A DNA stretch of 64,000 nucleotides from Oryzobacter faecalis (GCF_046764005.1 NZ_JBKOFW010000006.1:62001-126000), one strand, 5' to 3'. Counted from the first letter of the stretch, positions 6,571 through 15,380 are shown. Program-made: numbers and translations. The notes: generated from the sequence alone by a model not told the origin.

Positions 6571-9414
6571 TCAGTCGAGGCGGTCGGCCGCGACCACACC
6601 GCGCAGGACGGCGTCGACGGCCGTGCGGGCCGTGCGCCGCAGCTCCTCGTCGGTCGCCGCCTTGGCCACCTGGTCGAGCAGGTCGACGAGCTGCTTGCAG
6701 CGGCGGACGAAGTCGCCGGCCGCGATGTCCTGGCCGCGCAGCACCGCGTCGAGCCGGTCACCGGAGGCCCACCGGTGGACCATCCACGCCATCCCGCCGT
6801 CGGGCATCGACGTCGTCGGGAGGTCGTGGGCGAGCTCGAGGTCCTCGATCTCGGACCACAGGCGCTCCATCGCCGTCACGGCCTCGGCGACGTCCTCGTT
6901 CGGCATCCGCGGCGCGGGGTCGGCGTCCTCGTGGCGGGGCTCGTGGACGAGGGCGGAGACCGCCGCCGCCAGACCCGGCGCGTCGAGCCGCTTCCAGACG
7001 TCGTGGCGCAGGCACTCGGCGGCGAGGAGGTCCTTCTCGGTGTAGAGCCGTCGCAGCCGCTCCCCCCGCTCCGTGACGACGGTGCCGCCGTCCTCGAGGT
7101 AGCCGCGTGACTCGAGGGCGTCGCAGATCCGGTCGAACGTCCGGGCGACCGTGTTCGTCCGGCCCTCGACCTTGCGCTGGAGACCGACCGTCTCGCGCTT
7201 GAGCCGCCACCAGCGCTCGGCCCAGCGGGCGTGGGTCTCGCGGTCGGGGCACTGGTGGCAGGGGTGCGCTTTCAGCTCGGCGCGCAGCCGCTGCACCCGC
7301 TCCGACTCCCCGGCCGCTGCGGCCGCGGCCGCGGCGTCGCGCGCCGACCGGCTCCGCGGTGAGTCCTCGAACCCGTGCGGCACGGCGATCCGCAGCGAGG
7401 TCGCGAGGTCGCGCCGGCTCTTCGGCGACTTCGGGTTGAAGTGCGCGGGCACCTTGACCTGTGCCACGGCCTCGACCGGTTCCGGCACGTCCACGAGCGT
7501 GAGGCGGCGGAACTGCTTGTCCTCGGTGACGACGCCGGGTCCGGTCGGCGCCCCCTTGGCGGACCGGGCCGGCTGCACGACGACGGCCCACCCGGCCCGG
7601 CGCCCCGCGGGGATGCGGATGACGTCGCCGATCCGCAGGTTCTCCATCGACACCGCGGCCTCGGCCCGGCGGGACGCCGACCGCGACTTCGCCCCCTCCT
7701 TCTCGGCGTCGGCGAGCCGGCGCCGCAGGTCGGCGTACGCGCGGAAGTCCCCGAGGTGGCAGTGCATGGCCTCGGCGTACCCCTCGAGGCCCTCCTCGTT
7801 GCGCCGTACCGCCGTCGCGATGCCGACCACTGCCCGGTCGGCCTGGAACTGGGCGAACGAGGTCTCGAGGATCTCGCGGGCCACCTCGCGCCCCACCTGC
7901 GCGACGAGGTTGACCGCCATGTTGTAGGTCGGCCGGAAGCTCGACCGCAGCGGGTAGGTGCGCGTGGACGCGAGCCCGCCGACCGCCATCGGGTCCACGC
8001 CACGCGCCCACTGCACGACCGCGTGCCCCTCGATGTCGATGCCGCGGCGCCCCGCGCGGCCGGTCAGCTGGGTGTACTCGGCGGGCGTGATGTCGACGTG
8101 TGCCTCGCCGTTGAACTTCACGAGCTTCTCGAGCACGACCGTGCGTGCGGGCATGTTGATGCCCAATGCCAGTGTCTCCGTGGCGAACACGGCGCGGATT
8201 CGGGCCGCCGTGAACAGCTCCTCGACGATCTCGCGGAACAGCGGCAGCATCCCCGCGTGGTGCGCGGCGAACCCGCGGGAGAGGCCCTCGACGAAGTCCC
8301 AGTAGCCCAGGACGCCGAGGTCCTCGTCGGCGAGTGCCTCGACCCGCTCCTCGACGTGCCGCCGGATGCGCAGCCCCTCCTTCTCGGGGATGAGGCGGGT
8401 CCCGGCCGCGAGCAGCTGGCCGACCGCCGCGTCGCACCCGACACGGCTGAAGATGAAGGTGATGGCAGGGAGCAGGCCGTCGCGGTCGAGCTCCTCGATG
8501 ACCTCCGCACGGGTCGCGCCACCGCCGGGACGGCCACCGCGGGCGAAGCCGCGCCCTCCGTCTCCCCCACCGGGCCCGCGCCCCCCGCCGCGTGTCCCGT
8601 TGCTGCCACGTCCGCGTCCGCGCTGGGTCCGTGCCGGCGGGCCCCCGCGACCGGAGCCGCGGTGCGCCGCGTCCTCGAAGCGGCCCCGCTGCTCGGCGCC
8701 CCTGATGGCGTGGAGCAGGTCGGGGTCGACCCGGTTGCCCGCGAAGAGGTCGAACATCGTCGTCCCGACGAGCATGTGCTGGAAGAGCGGCACCGGGCGG
8801 TGCTCGGAGACGACGACGGCGTGGTTGCCGCGGACCTCGGCGAGCCAGTCGCCGAACTCCTCGGCGTTGCTCACGGTGGCCGACAGCGAGACGACCTGGA
8901 CCGACTCGGGCAGGTGGATGATGACCTCCTCCCACACCGCCCCCCGGAACCGGTCGGCGAGGTAGTGGACCTCGTCCATGACGACGAAGCCGAGGCCGGT
9001 GAGCGTCGAGGAGCCGGCGTACATCATGTTCCGGAGCACCTCGGTCGTCATGACGACGACCGGCGCCTCACCGTTGACCGACGAGTCGCCGGTCAGCAGG
9101 CCGACGTTCTCGGTGCCGTGGCGTCGCACGAGGTCGTGGTACTTCTGGTTCGACAGCGCCTTGATCGGTGTCGTGTAGAACGCCTTCCGGCCCGTCGCGA
9201 GGGCGAGGTGCACGGCGAACTCGCCGACGATCGTCTTGCCGGCACCCGTGGGGGCCGCGACGAGGACGCCCTGGCCCGCCTCGACCGCCTCGCACGCCCT
9301 CAGCTGGAACTCGTCGAGGGGGAAGTCCAGCCCTGCGGCGAACCGCCCGACCTCTGAACTCTCCCGTCGCGACCGGTCACGGGCCGCGGCGTACCGCTCG
9401 GCGGGGCTGGGCAT
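6571..9414 (-). CDS. helY: Mtr4/Ski2-like RNA helicase
   Basis: A 947-residue superfamily 2 helicase of the actinobacterial HelY group, predicted to unwind RNA with ATP. Walker A APTGAGKT is at residues 54-61 and Walker B DEVH at 147-150. SAT motif III (about 178-180) precedes the second RecA domain, which has TETLALGINMPARTVV and QLTGRAGRRG. The C-terminus matches the DSHCT region of Mtr4-type proteins. Between the RecA domains lies a low-complexity Arg/Gly-rich insert (residues 252-302) with repeated RG/RGG. It starts at ATG 9414, 6 nt after TAGCCT. It closes the conserved pafBC-tatAC run, with the lipid kinase between. The usual neighbourhood of helY supports the name. Confidence 0.92.
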   Translation of the reverse strand: MPSPAERYAAARDRSRRESSEVGRFAAGLDFPLDEFQLRACEAVEAGQGVLVAAPTGAGKTIVGEFAVHLALATGRKAFYTTPIKALSNQKYHDLVRRHGTENVGLLTGDSSVNGEAPVVVMTTEVLRNMMYAGSSTLTGLGFVVMDEVHYLADRFRGAVWEEVIIHLPESVQVVSLSATVSNAEEFGDWLAEVRGNHAVVVSEHRPVPLFQHMLVGTTMFDLFAGNRVDPDLLHAIRGAEQRGRFEDAAHRGSGRGGPPARTQRGRGRGSNGTRGGGRGPGGGDGGRGFARGGRPGGGATRAEVIEELDRDGLLPAITFIFSRVGCDAAVGQLLAAGTRLIPEKEGLRIRRHVEERVEALADEDLGVLGYWDFVEGLSRGFAAHHAGMLPLFREIVEELFTAARIRAVFATETLALGINMPARTVVLEKLVKFNGEAHVDITPAEYTQLTGRAGRRGIDIEGHAVVQWARGVDPMAVGGLASTRTYPLRSSFRPTYNMAVNLVAQVGREVAREILETSFAQFQADRAVVGIATAVRRNEEGLEGYAEAMHCHLGDFRAYADLRRRLADAEKEGAKSRSASRRAEAAVSMENLRIGDVIRIPAGRRAGWAVVVQPARSAKGAPTGPGVVTEDKQFRRLTLVDVPEPVEAVAQVKVPAHFNPKSPKSRRDLATSLRIAVPHGFEDSPRSRSARDAAAAAAAAGESERVQRLRAELKAHPCHQCPDRETHARWAERWWRLKRETVGLQRKVEGRTNTVARTFDRICDALESRGYLEDGGTVVTERGERLRRLYTEKDLLAAECLRHDVWKRLDAPGLAAAVSALVHEPRHEDADPAPRMPNEDVAEAVTAMERLWSEIEDLELAHDLPTTSMPDGGMAWMVHRWASGDRLDAVLRGQDIAAGDFVRRCKQLVDLLDQVAKAATDEELRRTARTAVDAVLRGVVAADRLD

Positions 9415-9435
9415 GCGCTCAGGCTACGTCAGGGG

Positions 9436-10326
9436 TCAGGCGAGGACGGTGAGCGCGCCCGGCACGGCCTCGACCGTCATCGGCAGCGGCCCGAACCGCT
9501 CGCCGTCGGCGTACGCGACGATGCCCGTGGCCTCGAGCCGCACGGACCTCGCGCGCCGGACCTCGACCGACGGGTGCGCCGTGTGGGCGCCGGTGAAGAC
9601 CGAGGGGAAGACGCGCAGGAACTCCGGTGTCGAGATGCGGTGCAGGACGAGGACGTCGAGGAGGCCGTCGTCGAAGAGGGCGTCCGGTGTCACCTTCATG
9701 CCACCGCCGTACGACGGCCCGTTCCCGACCGCGACGAGCATCGCGTCGGTCACGACCTCCTCGTCGTCGAGGACGAGCCGGTACGGGATGGCGCGGAAGA
9801 GCGGCAGCTCGCGCAGGATCGCGAGGTTGTAGCGGGCCCGGCCCCTGGGCCAGCGCCACGTGTTGGCCCGCTCGTTGACCACGGCGTCGAAGCCCGCCGC
9901 GAGGACGCCGAGGAACCACCGCTCCTCCCCCGCCGCCGTCACCGAGCGGGCGGCGTCGACCCGCCGCGTGTTGCCGGCCAGGAGCCGCTCGACCGCCTTG
10001 GCCGCGTCGCGGACCGGCAGCCCGAGGGCGCGGGCCACGTCGTTCCCGGTGCCGGCCGCGATGATGCCGAGCGGGACGTCGGTGCCGGCGCAGAGGTTGG
10101 CCCCGAGGTGGACCATCCCGTCGCCCCCGGCGACGACGACGGCGTCCACGGCCCGGTCGGCCACGGCCGCGCGGCCTCGTTCCATGGCCCCGCGCGCGTC
10201 GGCGGCGCTGAGGTCGAGCACCTCCACCCCGGCGGCGCGCAGCAGGGTCAGCGCCTCGAGACCGATGCGGGCGCCGGTGTTCTTGCCCGAGGTCGGGTTG
10301 ACGATGATCCCCAGGCGCTGCGGCAT
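9436..10326 (-). CDS. Diacylglycerol kinase-family lipid kinase
   Basis: A 296-residue DAGK_cat protein. It has the substrate-phosphate loop NPTSGKNTG near residue 11, the nucleotide motif VVVAGGDGMVH and AAGTGNDVARALGLP, followed by the YegS/LCB5-type C-terminal beta domain with GNGPSYGGGMKVTPDA. It likely phosphorylates a lipid at the inner membrane face, such as diacylglycerol or a mannosylated lipid precursor. The exact substrate cannot be assigned. The ATG at 10324-10326 follows TAGCCT by 7 nt (leaderless pattern). It lies between tatC and helY, a common place for this gene in actinobacteria. Confidence 0.9.
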   Translation of the reverse strand: MPQRLGIIVNPTSGKNTGARIGLEALTLLRAAGVEVLDLSAADARGAMERGRAAVADRAVDAVVVAGGDGMVHLGANLCAGTDVPLGIIAAGTGNDVARALGLPVRDAAKAVERLLAGNTRRVDAARSVTAAGEERWFLGVLAAGFDAVVNERANTWRWPRGRARYNLAILRELPLFRAIPYRLVLDDEEVVTDAMLVAVGNGPSYGGGMKVTPDALFDDGLLDVLVLHRISTPEFLRVFPSVFTGAHTAHPSVEVRRARSVRLEATGIVAYADGERFGPLPMTVEAVPGALTVLA

Positions 10327-10353
10327 GGGCGTGAGGCTAGTGGAGCAGGCTGC

Positions 10354-11166
10354 TCAGAGCGGTGATGCCTCGGTGTCGTCGACCTCGAGCCAGTCGGGGC
10401 GGGTCGCCGCCTTGCGCTTGTCGAGCACGCGGCAGAACAGCCACGCGCCGAAGTAGAGGAGGGTCAGCGGGGCGGCGAAGACGAACATCGTGAACGGGTC
10501 GGCGGTGGGCGTCGCGACGGCGGCGAAGACGAAGATGAGGACGACGGCGACCCGCCACCCGCGCAGCAGCCGGTCGGCCGGCATCGCCCCGATGACGTTG
10601 AGCCCCACGAGGACCACCGGGAAGAGGAAGCCGAGGCCGAAGACGAGGATGAACCGGGTGACGAAGGAGAAGTACATCGACACCTGCTGGATGTTCGACG
10701 TCCCCTCGGGACTGAAGCCGTAGAGGATGGCGAGCGACTGCGGCAGGATCGCGTAGGCGAGCGCCACCCCGGTGAGGAAGAGTGGCACCGTGGAGGCGAG
10801 GAAGGCCAGCGAGATCCGCTTCTCCTTGCGGGTCAGCCCCGGGACGATGAACGCCCACACCTGGTAGAGCCAGACCGGGCTCGAGGCCACGACCCCGACG
10901 AAGATCGACAGGCTGATGAGGTTGGACAGGGCGCTCGTCGCCTCGCCGAAGTTCAGGCTGATGTCGTTCTCCGGGTTGGCCCGCCGGTAGTCGTAGAACG
11001 GCTCCGACAGGAACGCGAAGACCTCGTCGTAGAAGACCCCCGCGACGATCGAGCACACGAGCACCGCCATCGCGGCGACGAACAGCCGCCGTCGGAACTC
11101 GCGGAAGTGCTCGCCCAGCGTCATCCGGCCCTCGGGGTCGCGAGGGCGCCGGCGCAGTCGTGCCAT
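10354..11166 (-). CDS. tatC: Sec-independent protein translocase TatC
   Basis: A 270-residue polytopic membrane protein that forms the twin-arginine signal receptor with TatA/TatB. It starts with the cytoplasmic segment MTLGEHFREFRRRL, where the conserved Glu and the L-E-L-R-type motif sit, and has six hydrophobic helices. The conserved periplasmic Pro-Gly region VWLYQVWAFIVPGLTRKEKR lies between helices 2 and 3. The last helices include FAAVATPTADPFTMF, the typical TatC signature. It sits 26 bp after tatA on the same strand. No separate tatB is in the window, and actinobacteria often keep tatB elsewhere. Confidence 0.96.
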   Translation of the reverse strand: MARLRRRPRDPEGRMTLGEHFREFRRRLFVAAMAVLVCSIVAGVFYDEVFAFLSEPFYDYRRANPENDISLNFGEATSALSNLISLSIFVGVVASSPVWLYQVWAFIVPGLTRKEKRISLAFLASTVPLFLTGVALAYAILPQSLAILYGFSPEGTSNIQQVSMYFSFVTRFILVFGLGFLFPVVLVGLNVIGAMPADRLLRGWRVAVVLIFVFAAVATPTADPFTMFVFAAPLTLLYFGAWLFCRVLDKRKAATRPDWLEVDDTEASPL

Positions 11167-11192
11167 GGAGCGGGGTGTCGTGGAGGGCAGGG

Positions 11193-11489
11193 TCAGGCGA
11201 CGGGACCGGACTGGTTGTCGGTCTTCGGGGCGTTCTCCTGGACCGCGTTGCCGTCGGTCGTGGGGACGGTCCGGTCGACGGTGCTCGTCGGCTCGATGGA
11301 CTCGCCGCGGACCGTCTGGGACGAGGCGTCGGACTTCTTGTCGCTGTCCTTCTTCATCTCGTCGACCTCGGACTTGAACACCCGGGCGGAACGGCCGAGG
11401 CTGCGGGCGGCGTCAGGAAGCTTCTTCCAGCCGAAGATCAGGATGATCAGCACCGCGATGATGATGATCTCGGTGGGTCCAGGACGCAT
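11193..11489 (-). CDS. tatA: Twin-arginine translocase subunit TatA
   Basis: A 98-residue TatA/E protein, the pore-forming part of the Tat system. It has an N-terminal membrane helix (residues about 6-20, IIIIAVLIILIFGW), the FGWKKLP hinge and an amphipathic helix about 23-41 (DAARSLGRSARVFKSEV). A disordered, polar C-terminal tail (about residue 45 to the end) lacks fixed structure. The ATG is preceded by AGGAG at a slightly long spacing of 10 nt. It lies between the small coiled-coil membrane gene and tatC. Confidence 0.96.
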   Translation of the reverse strand: MRPGPTEIIIIAVLIILIFGWKKLPDAARSLGRSARVFKSEVDEMKKDSDKKSDASSQTVRGESIEPTSTVDRTVPTTDGNAVQENAPKTDNQSGPVA

Positions 11490-11528
11490 GGTGGTTCATC
11501 TCCTGACGAGTGGTCTGGGGTCTGTCGG

Positions 11529-11843
11529 TCAGTCTACGCGTGCCCACGGCGGCAGCCGCTCGGCCCGGCGGGTCCGTCTCACGGCAGCCCGCTCGGCGCG
11601 CTGCTCCCGGTACTGCGCCCGCAGCCTGGCCGGGTCCTGGGTCACCGCCGTGGGTGGTGGGTCGACCTCGCGGAGGTCGTCGACCCGTGCCTCGAGCTCG
11701 GAGAGCAGCGCTCCGGCCCGCTCGACCTCACGGCCGAGGGCCTTCGCCGAGCTCCAGACCCGCCGCGACAGCACGAAGAGCCACAGGCCGCCTCCGACGA
11801 GGAGGACGGCCCAGACCAGCGCCCAGCCCCACCACGGCAGCAC
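11529..11843 (-). CDS. Small membrane protein with coiled coil, between pafC and tatA
   Basis: A 104-residue protein I do not recognise. It starts at GTG 11841-11843, with GGAGGG 8 nt upstream inside the end of pafC, and the gap to pafC is 4 bp, so it is almost certainly co-transcribed with pafBC. Residues about 6-25 form one hydrophobic helix (WGWALVWAVLLVGGGLWLFV). They are followed by a heptad-like region (about 33-60, with LGREVERAGALLSELEARV) and a very basic tail rich in Arg (about 70-104). The likely topology is a short N-terminus outside and a basic coiled-coil tail in the cytoplasm. Its position next to tatA suggests a membrane role, but none is shown. Confidence 0.75.
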   Translation of the reverse strand: MLPWWGWALVWAVLLVGGGLWLFVLSRRVWSSAKALGREVERAGALLSELEARVDDLREVDPPPTAVTQDPARLRAQYREQRAERAAVRRTRRAERLPPWARVD

Positions 11844-11847
11844 GGCG

Positions 11848-12834
11848 TCAGCCCTCCGTCGCGGGGTAGCCGGCCAGCGCCGCCGCGGCGCCCTCGGCGA
11901 CCTCGGCGACGACCTCGGGCGGGTCGAGGACGACGGCGCGACCGCCCATCCGCCAGACGAGGCGGCGCAGCCACGCGGTGTCGGCCGTGCGGATCCGGAC
12001 GACGACCCCTCCCCCGTCGGCGGCCGGGACGTCCTGCGAGGTCTCGACGACGTAGTAGTCGGCGACCCACGTGGCACCGGGCAGCAGGCGCAGGGTCACG
12101 ACGAGGTCGTCGGCGCCCGGCCGGAACGTGCCGTCGCTGAGGTCGCGCTCGCGTGCCCCGGGGGGCGGGGTGCCGTCGACGTCGAGGACGGTGAGCTCCT
12201 CGACGCGGTCCATGCGGAAAAGGCGGGTGTCCTCGGCGCGGTGGCACCAGCCCTCGAGGTACCAGCGGCCCTCGTCGCCGACGACCCGCATCGGGTCGAC
12301 GTCACGCTCGGTCGCCTCGTCACGAGCGGGCACGAGGTAGCGCAGGTGGACGCGGCGCCGGTCGGTGACCGCCTGGCGGGCCCGGGCGAGGAGCTCGGCG
12401 GAGGTGCCGTCGTCGACGTCGGCGCGGACCCGGCTCGCGGGTGCGGCGGCGGCTCCGGCAGCGTCCTCGAGCTTGGCGAGGGCGCGGTCGACGGCGTCGC
12501 GCTCGTCGAGCCCGGGGACCTCGCGCAGCGTGCGCAGGCCGACCATGAGGGTGACCGCCTCGTCGACACCGAGGCGCAGGGGGCGGGCGATCGTGTCGGC
12601 GTTGCCGACGAAGACCTTGCCGCCCTCCCAGTCGGCCTCGATGAGCTCGTCGGGCATCTGTCCGTAGCCGCACAGGAAGAGCAGCTGGAGGTCGGCCTCG
12701 AGCTGCTCGACGCTGACGCCGAGGTCGTCGGCCGCCTGCTGGACGTCGATGCCCTGGCGGTTGACCAGCCACGGCACCATCGTCAGCAGCCGGGCGAGGC
12801 GCGCGGTCGCGGTCTCCTGGGTGGCCCCGGCCAT
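11848..12834 (-). CDS. pafC: WYL-domain regulator PafC
   Basis: A 328-residue helix-turn-helix/WYL protein, the partner of PafB in the heterodimeric, LexA-independent DNA-damage activator of actinobacteria. The N-terminal winged helix contains VNRQGIDVQQAADDLGVS. The WYL domain has RRVHLRYL, and GRWYLEGWCHRAEDTRLFRMDRV carries the ligand-pocket residues. A C-terminal WCX extension runs to the end. Its ATG (12832-12834) overlaps the PafB stop by one base (TGATG), so translation is coupled. PafBC is thought to be triggered by single-stranded DNA bound through the WYL domain. Confidence 0.93.
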   Translation of the reverse strand: MAGATQETATARLARLLTMVPWLVNRQGIDVQQAADDLGVSVEQLEADLQLLFLCGYGQMPDELIEADWEGGKVFVGNADTIARPLRLGVDEAVTLMVGLRTLREVPGLDERDAVDRALAKLEDAAGAAAAPASRVRADVDDGTSAELLARARQAVTDRRRVHLRYLVPARDEATERDVDPMRVVGDEGRWYLEGWCHRAEDTRLFRMDRVEELTVLDVDGTPPPGARERDLSDGTFRPGADDLVVTLRLLPGATWVADYYVVETSQDVPAADGGGVVVRIRTADTAWLRRLVWRMGGRAVVLDPPEVVAEVAEGAAAALAGYPATEG

Positions 12835-13844
12835 CAGCCCTCCCCTCCCGTGTGGGCGGCGAGCGCGCCGCGCAGCCGTCGCACGACGGCCTCGACGAGC
12901 TCGGCGGGCTGCTCGGCGACGACGTCGGCCCCGTACCCGGCGAGCTGCTCGGCGAAGTCCTCGAGGTCGCGGTAGTCGAGGTCGACCAGGTCCCACGTGT
13001 CGTCGACCTCGCCGACCGTGCGGGCCTGCCGGCGCAGGCTGTGCCCCGTGCCGCGCCGGACCCGGACGACGGCCGGGCTCGGCTGCGTGGGAGGCGCCGT
13101 CATCCGCGCCACCATCAGCTCGGGCTCGTGGTCGTCGGGCACCTCGAACGACCCCGGCCGGCCGGCGGTCCGAACCGGCCCGCTGATGCGGGACAGGCGG
13201 AACACCCGCGCCGCGCCGCGCTCCTCGTCGAAGGCGTTGAGGTACCACCGGCCGTGCCACGAGATGAGGGACCACGGCTGCACGCGGCGCTCGGTGGCCT
13301 CCTCGGCGTCCGGGCGGCGGTACGAGAAGCGCAGCGGCACCCGGCGGACGACGCCGTCCTTGACCGCGTCGAAGGCGGGCTCGGTGGTGCGCAGCCGCGG
13401 CTCGATGCCGATGAGGGCGTCGCCGTCGCGCTCGACGCCGGCCGCCTTGAGCTTGCGCAGCGCCTGCGCCGCCGGCCCGGCGAGGGAGGCCTGCGCCCAG
13501 ACCCGGCTCGCGAGGCCGAGGACGGCGAGCTCGTCGGGCTCGAAGGCGATGTCGGGCAGGGCGTAGTCGCGCTGGTGGATCCGGTAGCCCGGCTCGTCCT
13601 CGTGGAGGGGGTCGATGTCCTCGGTGACGAGCGGGATGCCGAGCTCGCGCAGCTCGTCCTTGTCGCGCTCGAACATCCTCTCGAACGCCTCGGTCGACGC
13701 CGACTGGCCGTACTGCGGCACGAGCTGGCGGATCTGCGCCTTCCCCAGCGGGCGGCGCGTGTAGAGCAGGACGAGCACGAGGTTGAGGAGCCGCTCGGTC
13801 TTGACCTGGGCCGCGCTCGGCGCACCCCCGGACTCGCTGCTCAC
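12834..13844 (-). CDS. pafB: WYL-domain regulator PafB
   Basis: A 336-residue HTH/WYL protein that pairs with PafC to activate DNA-repair promoters. The N-terminus carries the helix-turn-helix with LLNLVLVLLYTRRPLGKAQI. The WYL domain has VPLRFSYRRP and HGRWYLNAFDEERGAARVFRL, and a WCX domain follows. I place the start at GTG 13844. TAGCGT (13852-13857, minus strand) lies 7 nt upstream, and the 49 in-frame codons further up are low-complexity Arg-rich sequence without homology. It is divergent from the DUF3866 gene with only 35 bp between start codons, so the two -10 elements nearly touch. Confidence 0.93.
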   Translation of the reverse strand: MSSESGGAPSAAQVKTERLLNLVLVLLYTRRPLGKAQIRQLVPQYGQSASTEAFERMFERDKDELRELGIPLVTEDIDPLHEDEPGYRIHQRDYALPDIAFEPDELAVLGLASRVWAQASLAGPAAQALRKLKAAGVERDGDALIGIEPRLRTTEPAFDAVKDGVVRRVPLRFSYRRPDAEEATERRVQPWSLISWHGRWYLNAFDEERGAARVFRLSRISGPVRTAGRPGSFEVPDDHEPELMVARMTAPPTQPSPAVVRVRRGTGHSLRRQARTVGEVDDTWDLVDLDYRDLEDFAEQLAGYGADVVAEQPAELVEAVVRRLRGALAAHTGGEG

Positions 13845-13879
13845 CCTGGGAACGCTACCCGACGGATACGCTGCCGACC

Positions 13880-15016
13880 GTGATGCAGTGGCGTGCCGGG
13901 ACCGTGGTGGCACAGCGGCGCAGCTGGCCGGGGGCCGTCGAGCTCGCGGTGACCCTCGACGGGCGGCCCGGCGAGGACGGCGACGCGGCATCCGTCCAGG
14001 TCAGGGCGCTGGCGTACACCGCGATGGTGGGGGTCCCGGCGAAGGGTGAGCGGGTCCTCCTCAACGCGTCAGCCCTGCTGCGCGGGCTGGGGACGGGCGG
14101 TCTGGCGTTCGTCGTCGCCCGCCCGGACGCCCTGCCCGCGGACCCCGAGCCCGGGGTGGGTCACATCGTCAAGGCGCGCTACACCCCGCTCCAGCAGATG
14201 CTCCTCGCGGTCGACGAGCAGGACAGCCCGCACCACCGCGTCCTCGCCGAGGCCGACGACCTCGCGGGCCTGCCGGTCGTCGTCGCCGACCTGCACTCGG
14301 CCCTGCCCGCCGTGCTCGCCGGCGTGCGGCACGTCGCGCCGGGCGCGACGGTCGCGTACGTCATGACCGACGGTGGGGCGCTGCCCGCCGCGTTCTCGCG
14401 GGCCGTCGCCGGGCTCACCGAGGCCGGCTGGCTCGCGGCCACGCTCACCGTCGGCCAGGCGTTCGGCGGCGATCACGAGGCCGTGACGACCCACACCGGC
14501 CTCCTCGCCGCCCGGCACGTCGTCGGGGCCGACGTCGTCGTCGTCGCGCAGGGGCCGGGAAACGTCGGCACCGGCACCCGCTGGGGCTACAGCGGCGTCG
14601 CCTGCGCCGACGCCCTCCACGCCGCTGACGTCCTCGGGGGGCACGGCATCGCCTCGCTGCGCGTGTCGGGGACCGACCGGCGCGAGCGGCACCTCGGCAT
14701 CAGCCACCACAGCCGGACCGCTTACGGCCGGGCCCTGCTCACGCCCGCCGACGTGCCCGTCACCGCCCTCCCAGACGCCGGCCTCGACGCCCTCGTGCGG
14801 CGCCAGGTGGCCGACCTCCTCGCCTCCGCCCGCGCGACGCTCACGGCGGTCGAGGTGCCGTCCGACGGGCTGCTCGAGGCGCTGGCGACCTCGCCGGTCC
14901 CGCTGACGACGATGGGGCGGGGCCTCGAAGAGGATCCCGCCCCGTTCCTCGCGGCTGCCGCCGCGGGAGCTCACGCCGCAGCGTGCATCGATCCCGTGCT
15001 CAGCGCACGTCCATGA
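13880..15016 (+). CDS. DUF3866 family protein
   Basis: A 378-residue actinobacterial protein of unknown function with the DUF3866 layout. The N-terminal beta-rich part (to about residue 75) ends in LLNASALLRGLGTGG. A HIVKARYTPLQQMLLAVDEQDSPHH motif, written here in two parts as HIVKARYTPLQQ and MLLAVDEQDSPHH, marks the core. A later AQGPGNVGTGTRWGYSG loop is Gly-rich, and DRRERHLGISHHSRTAYG carries paired histidines that could bind metal or phosphate. GTG 13880 lies 7 nt after TACGCT, and an ATG follows one codon later. Its 3' end overlaps the convergent FKBP gene by 17 bp. It keeps company with pafBC in many relatives. Confidence 0.85.
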   Translation: MMQWRAGTVVAQRRSWPGAVELAVTLDGRPGEDGDAASVQVRALAYTAMVGVPAKGERVLLNASALLRGLGTGGLAFVVARPDALPADPEPGVGHIVKARYTPLQQMLLAVDEQDSPHHRVLAEADDLAGLPVVVADLHSALPAVLAGVRHVAPGATVAYVMTDGGALPAAFSRAVAGLTEAGWLAATLTVGQAFGGDHEAVTTHTGLLAARHVVGADVVVVAQGPGNVGTGTRWGYSGVACADALHAADVLGGHGIASLRVSGTDRRERHLGISHHSRTAYGRALLTPADVPVTALPDAGLDALVRRQVADLLASARATLTAVEVPSDGLLEALATSPVPLTTMGRGLEEDPAPFLAAAAAGAHAAACIDPVLSARP

Positions 15017-15380
15017 GGTCGACGACGAAGATCAGCGTCTCGCCGGGCTTGATGGCGCCACCGGCACCACGGTCGCCGTAGGCCAGCTGCGGCGGGATCG
15101 TCAGCTTGCGGCGGCCGCCGACCTTCATCCCGTCGATGCCGCGGTCCCAGCCCTGGATGACCTGGCCGACGCCGAGGCGGAAGTCGAGCGGGGTGCCGCG
15201 GTTCCAGGAGGCGTCGAACTCCTCGCCGGTGGAGTGGGCGACCCCCACGTAGTGCGCGGAGACGGTGCTGCCGGCGGTCGCCTCGGCGCCGTCACCGACG
15301 GTGATGTCCTCGATGACGAGGTCGGCGGGCGGGGCGTCGCCGGGGAAGTCGATCTCGGGGCGGGTGGGCTCGGTGCTCAC
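15000..15380 (-). CDS. FKBP-type peptidyl-prolyl isomerase, cytoplasmic
   Basis: A 126-residue single-domain FKBP that catalyses cis/trans isomerisation of prolyl bonds and may act as a chaperone. Core residues of the FKBP pocket are visible: VSAHYVGV, EEFDASWNRGTPLDF, GVGQVIQGWDRGIDGMKVGG and LTIPPQLAYGDRGAGG. No signal peptide is present, so it is cytoplasmic. It starts at GTG 15378-15380 with an AGAGG element upstream. It follows a lipoprotein FKBP gene by 43 bp on the same strand, a pair commonly found after pafA. Its 3' end overlaps the DUF3866 gene on the other strand. Confidence 0.93.
   Translation of the reverse strand: MSTEPTRPEIDFPGDAPPADLVIEDITVGDGAEATAGSTVSAHYVGVAHSTGEEFDASWNRGTPLDFRLGVGQVIQGWDRGIDGMKVGGRRKLTIPPQLAYGDRGAGGAIKPGETLIFVVDLMDVR

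Noticed and set aside
8500..8700. Frameshift or assembly error in helY at the Gly/Arg-rich region
   Set aside because: The frame remains open with both RecA domains in register on each side, so the insert is read as part of the protein.
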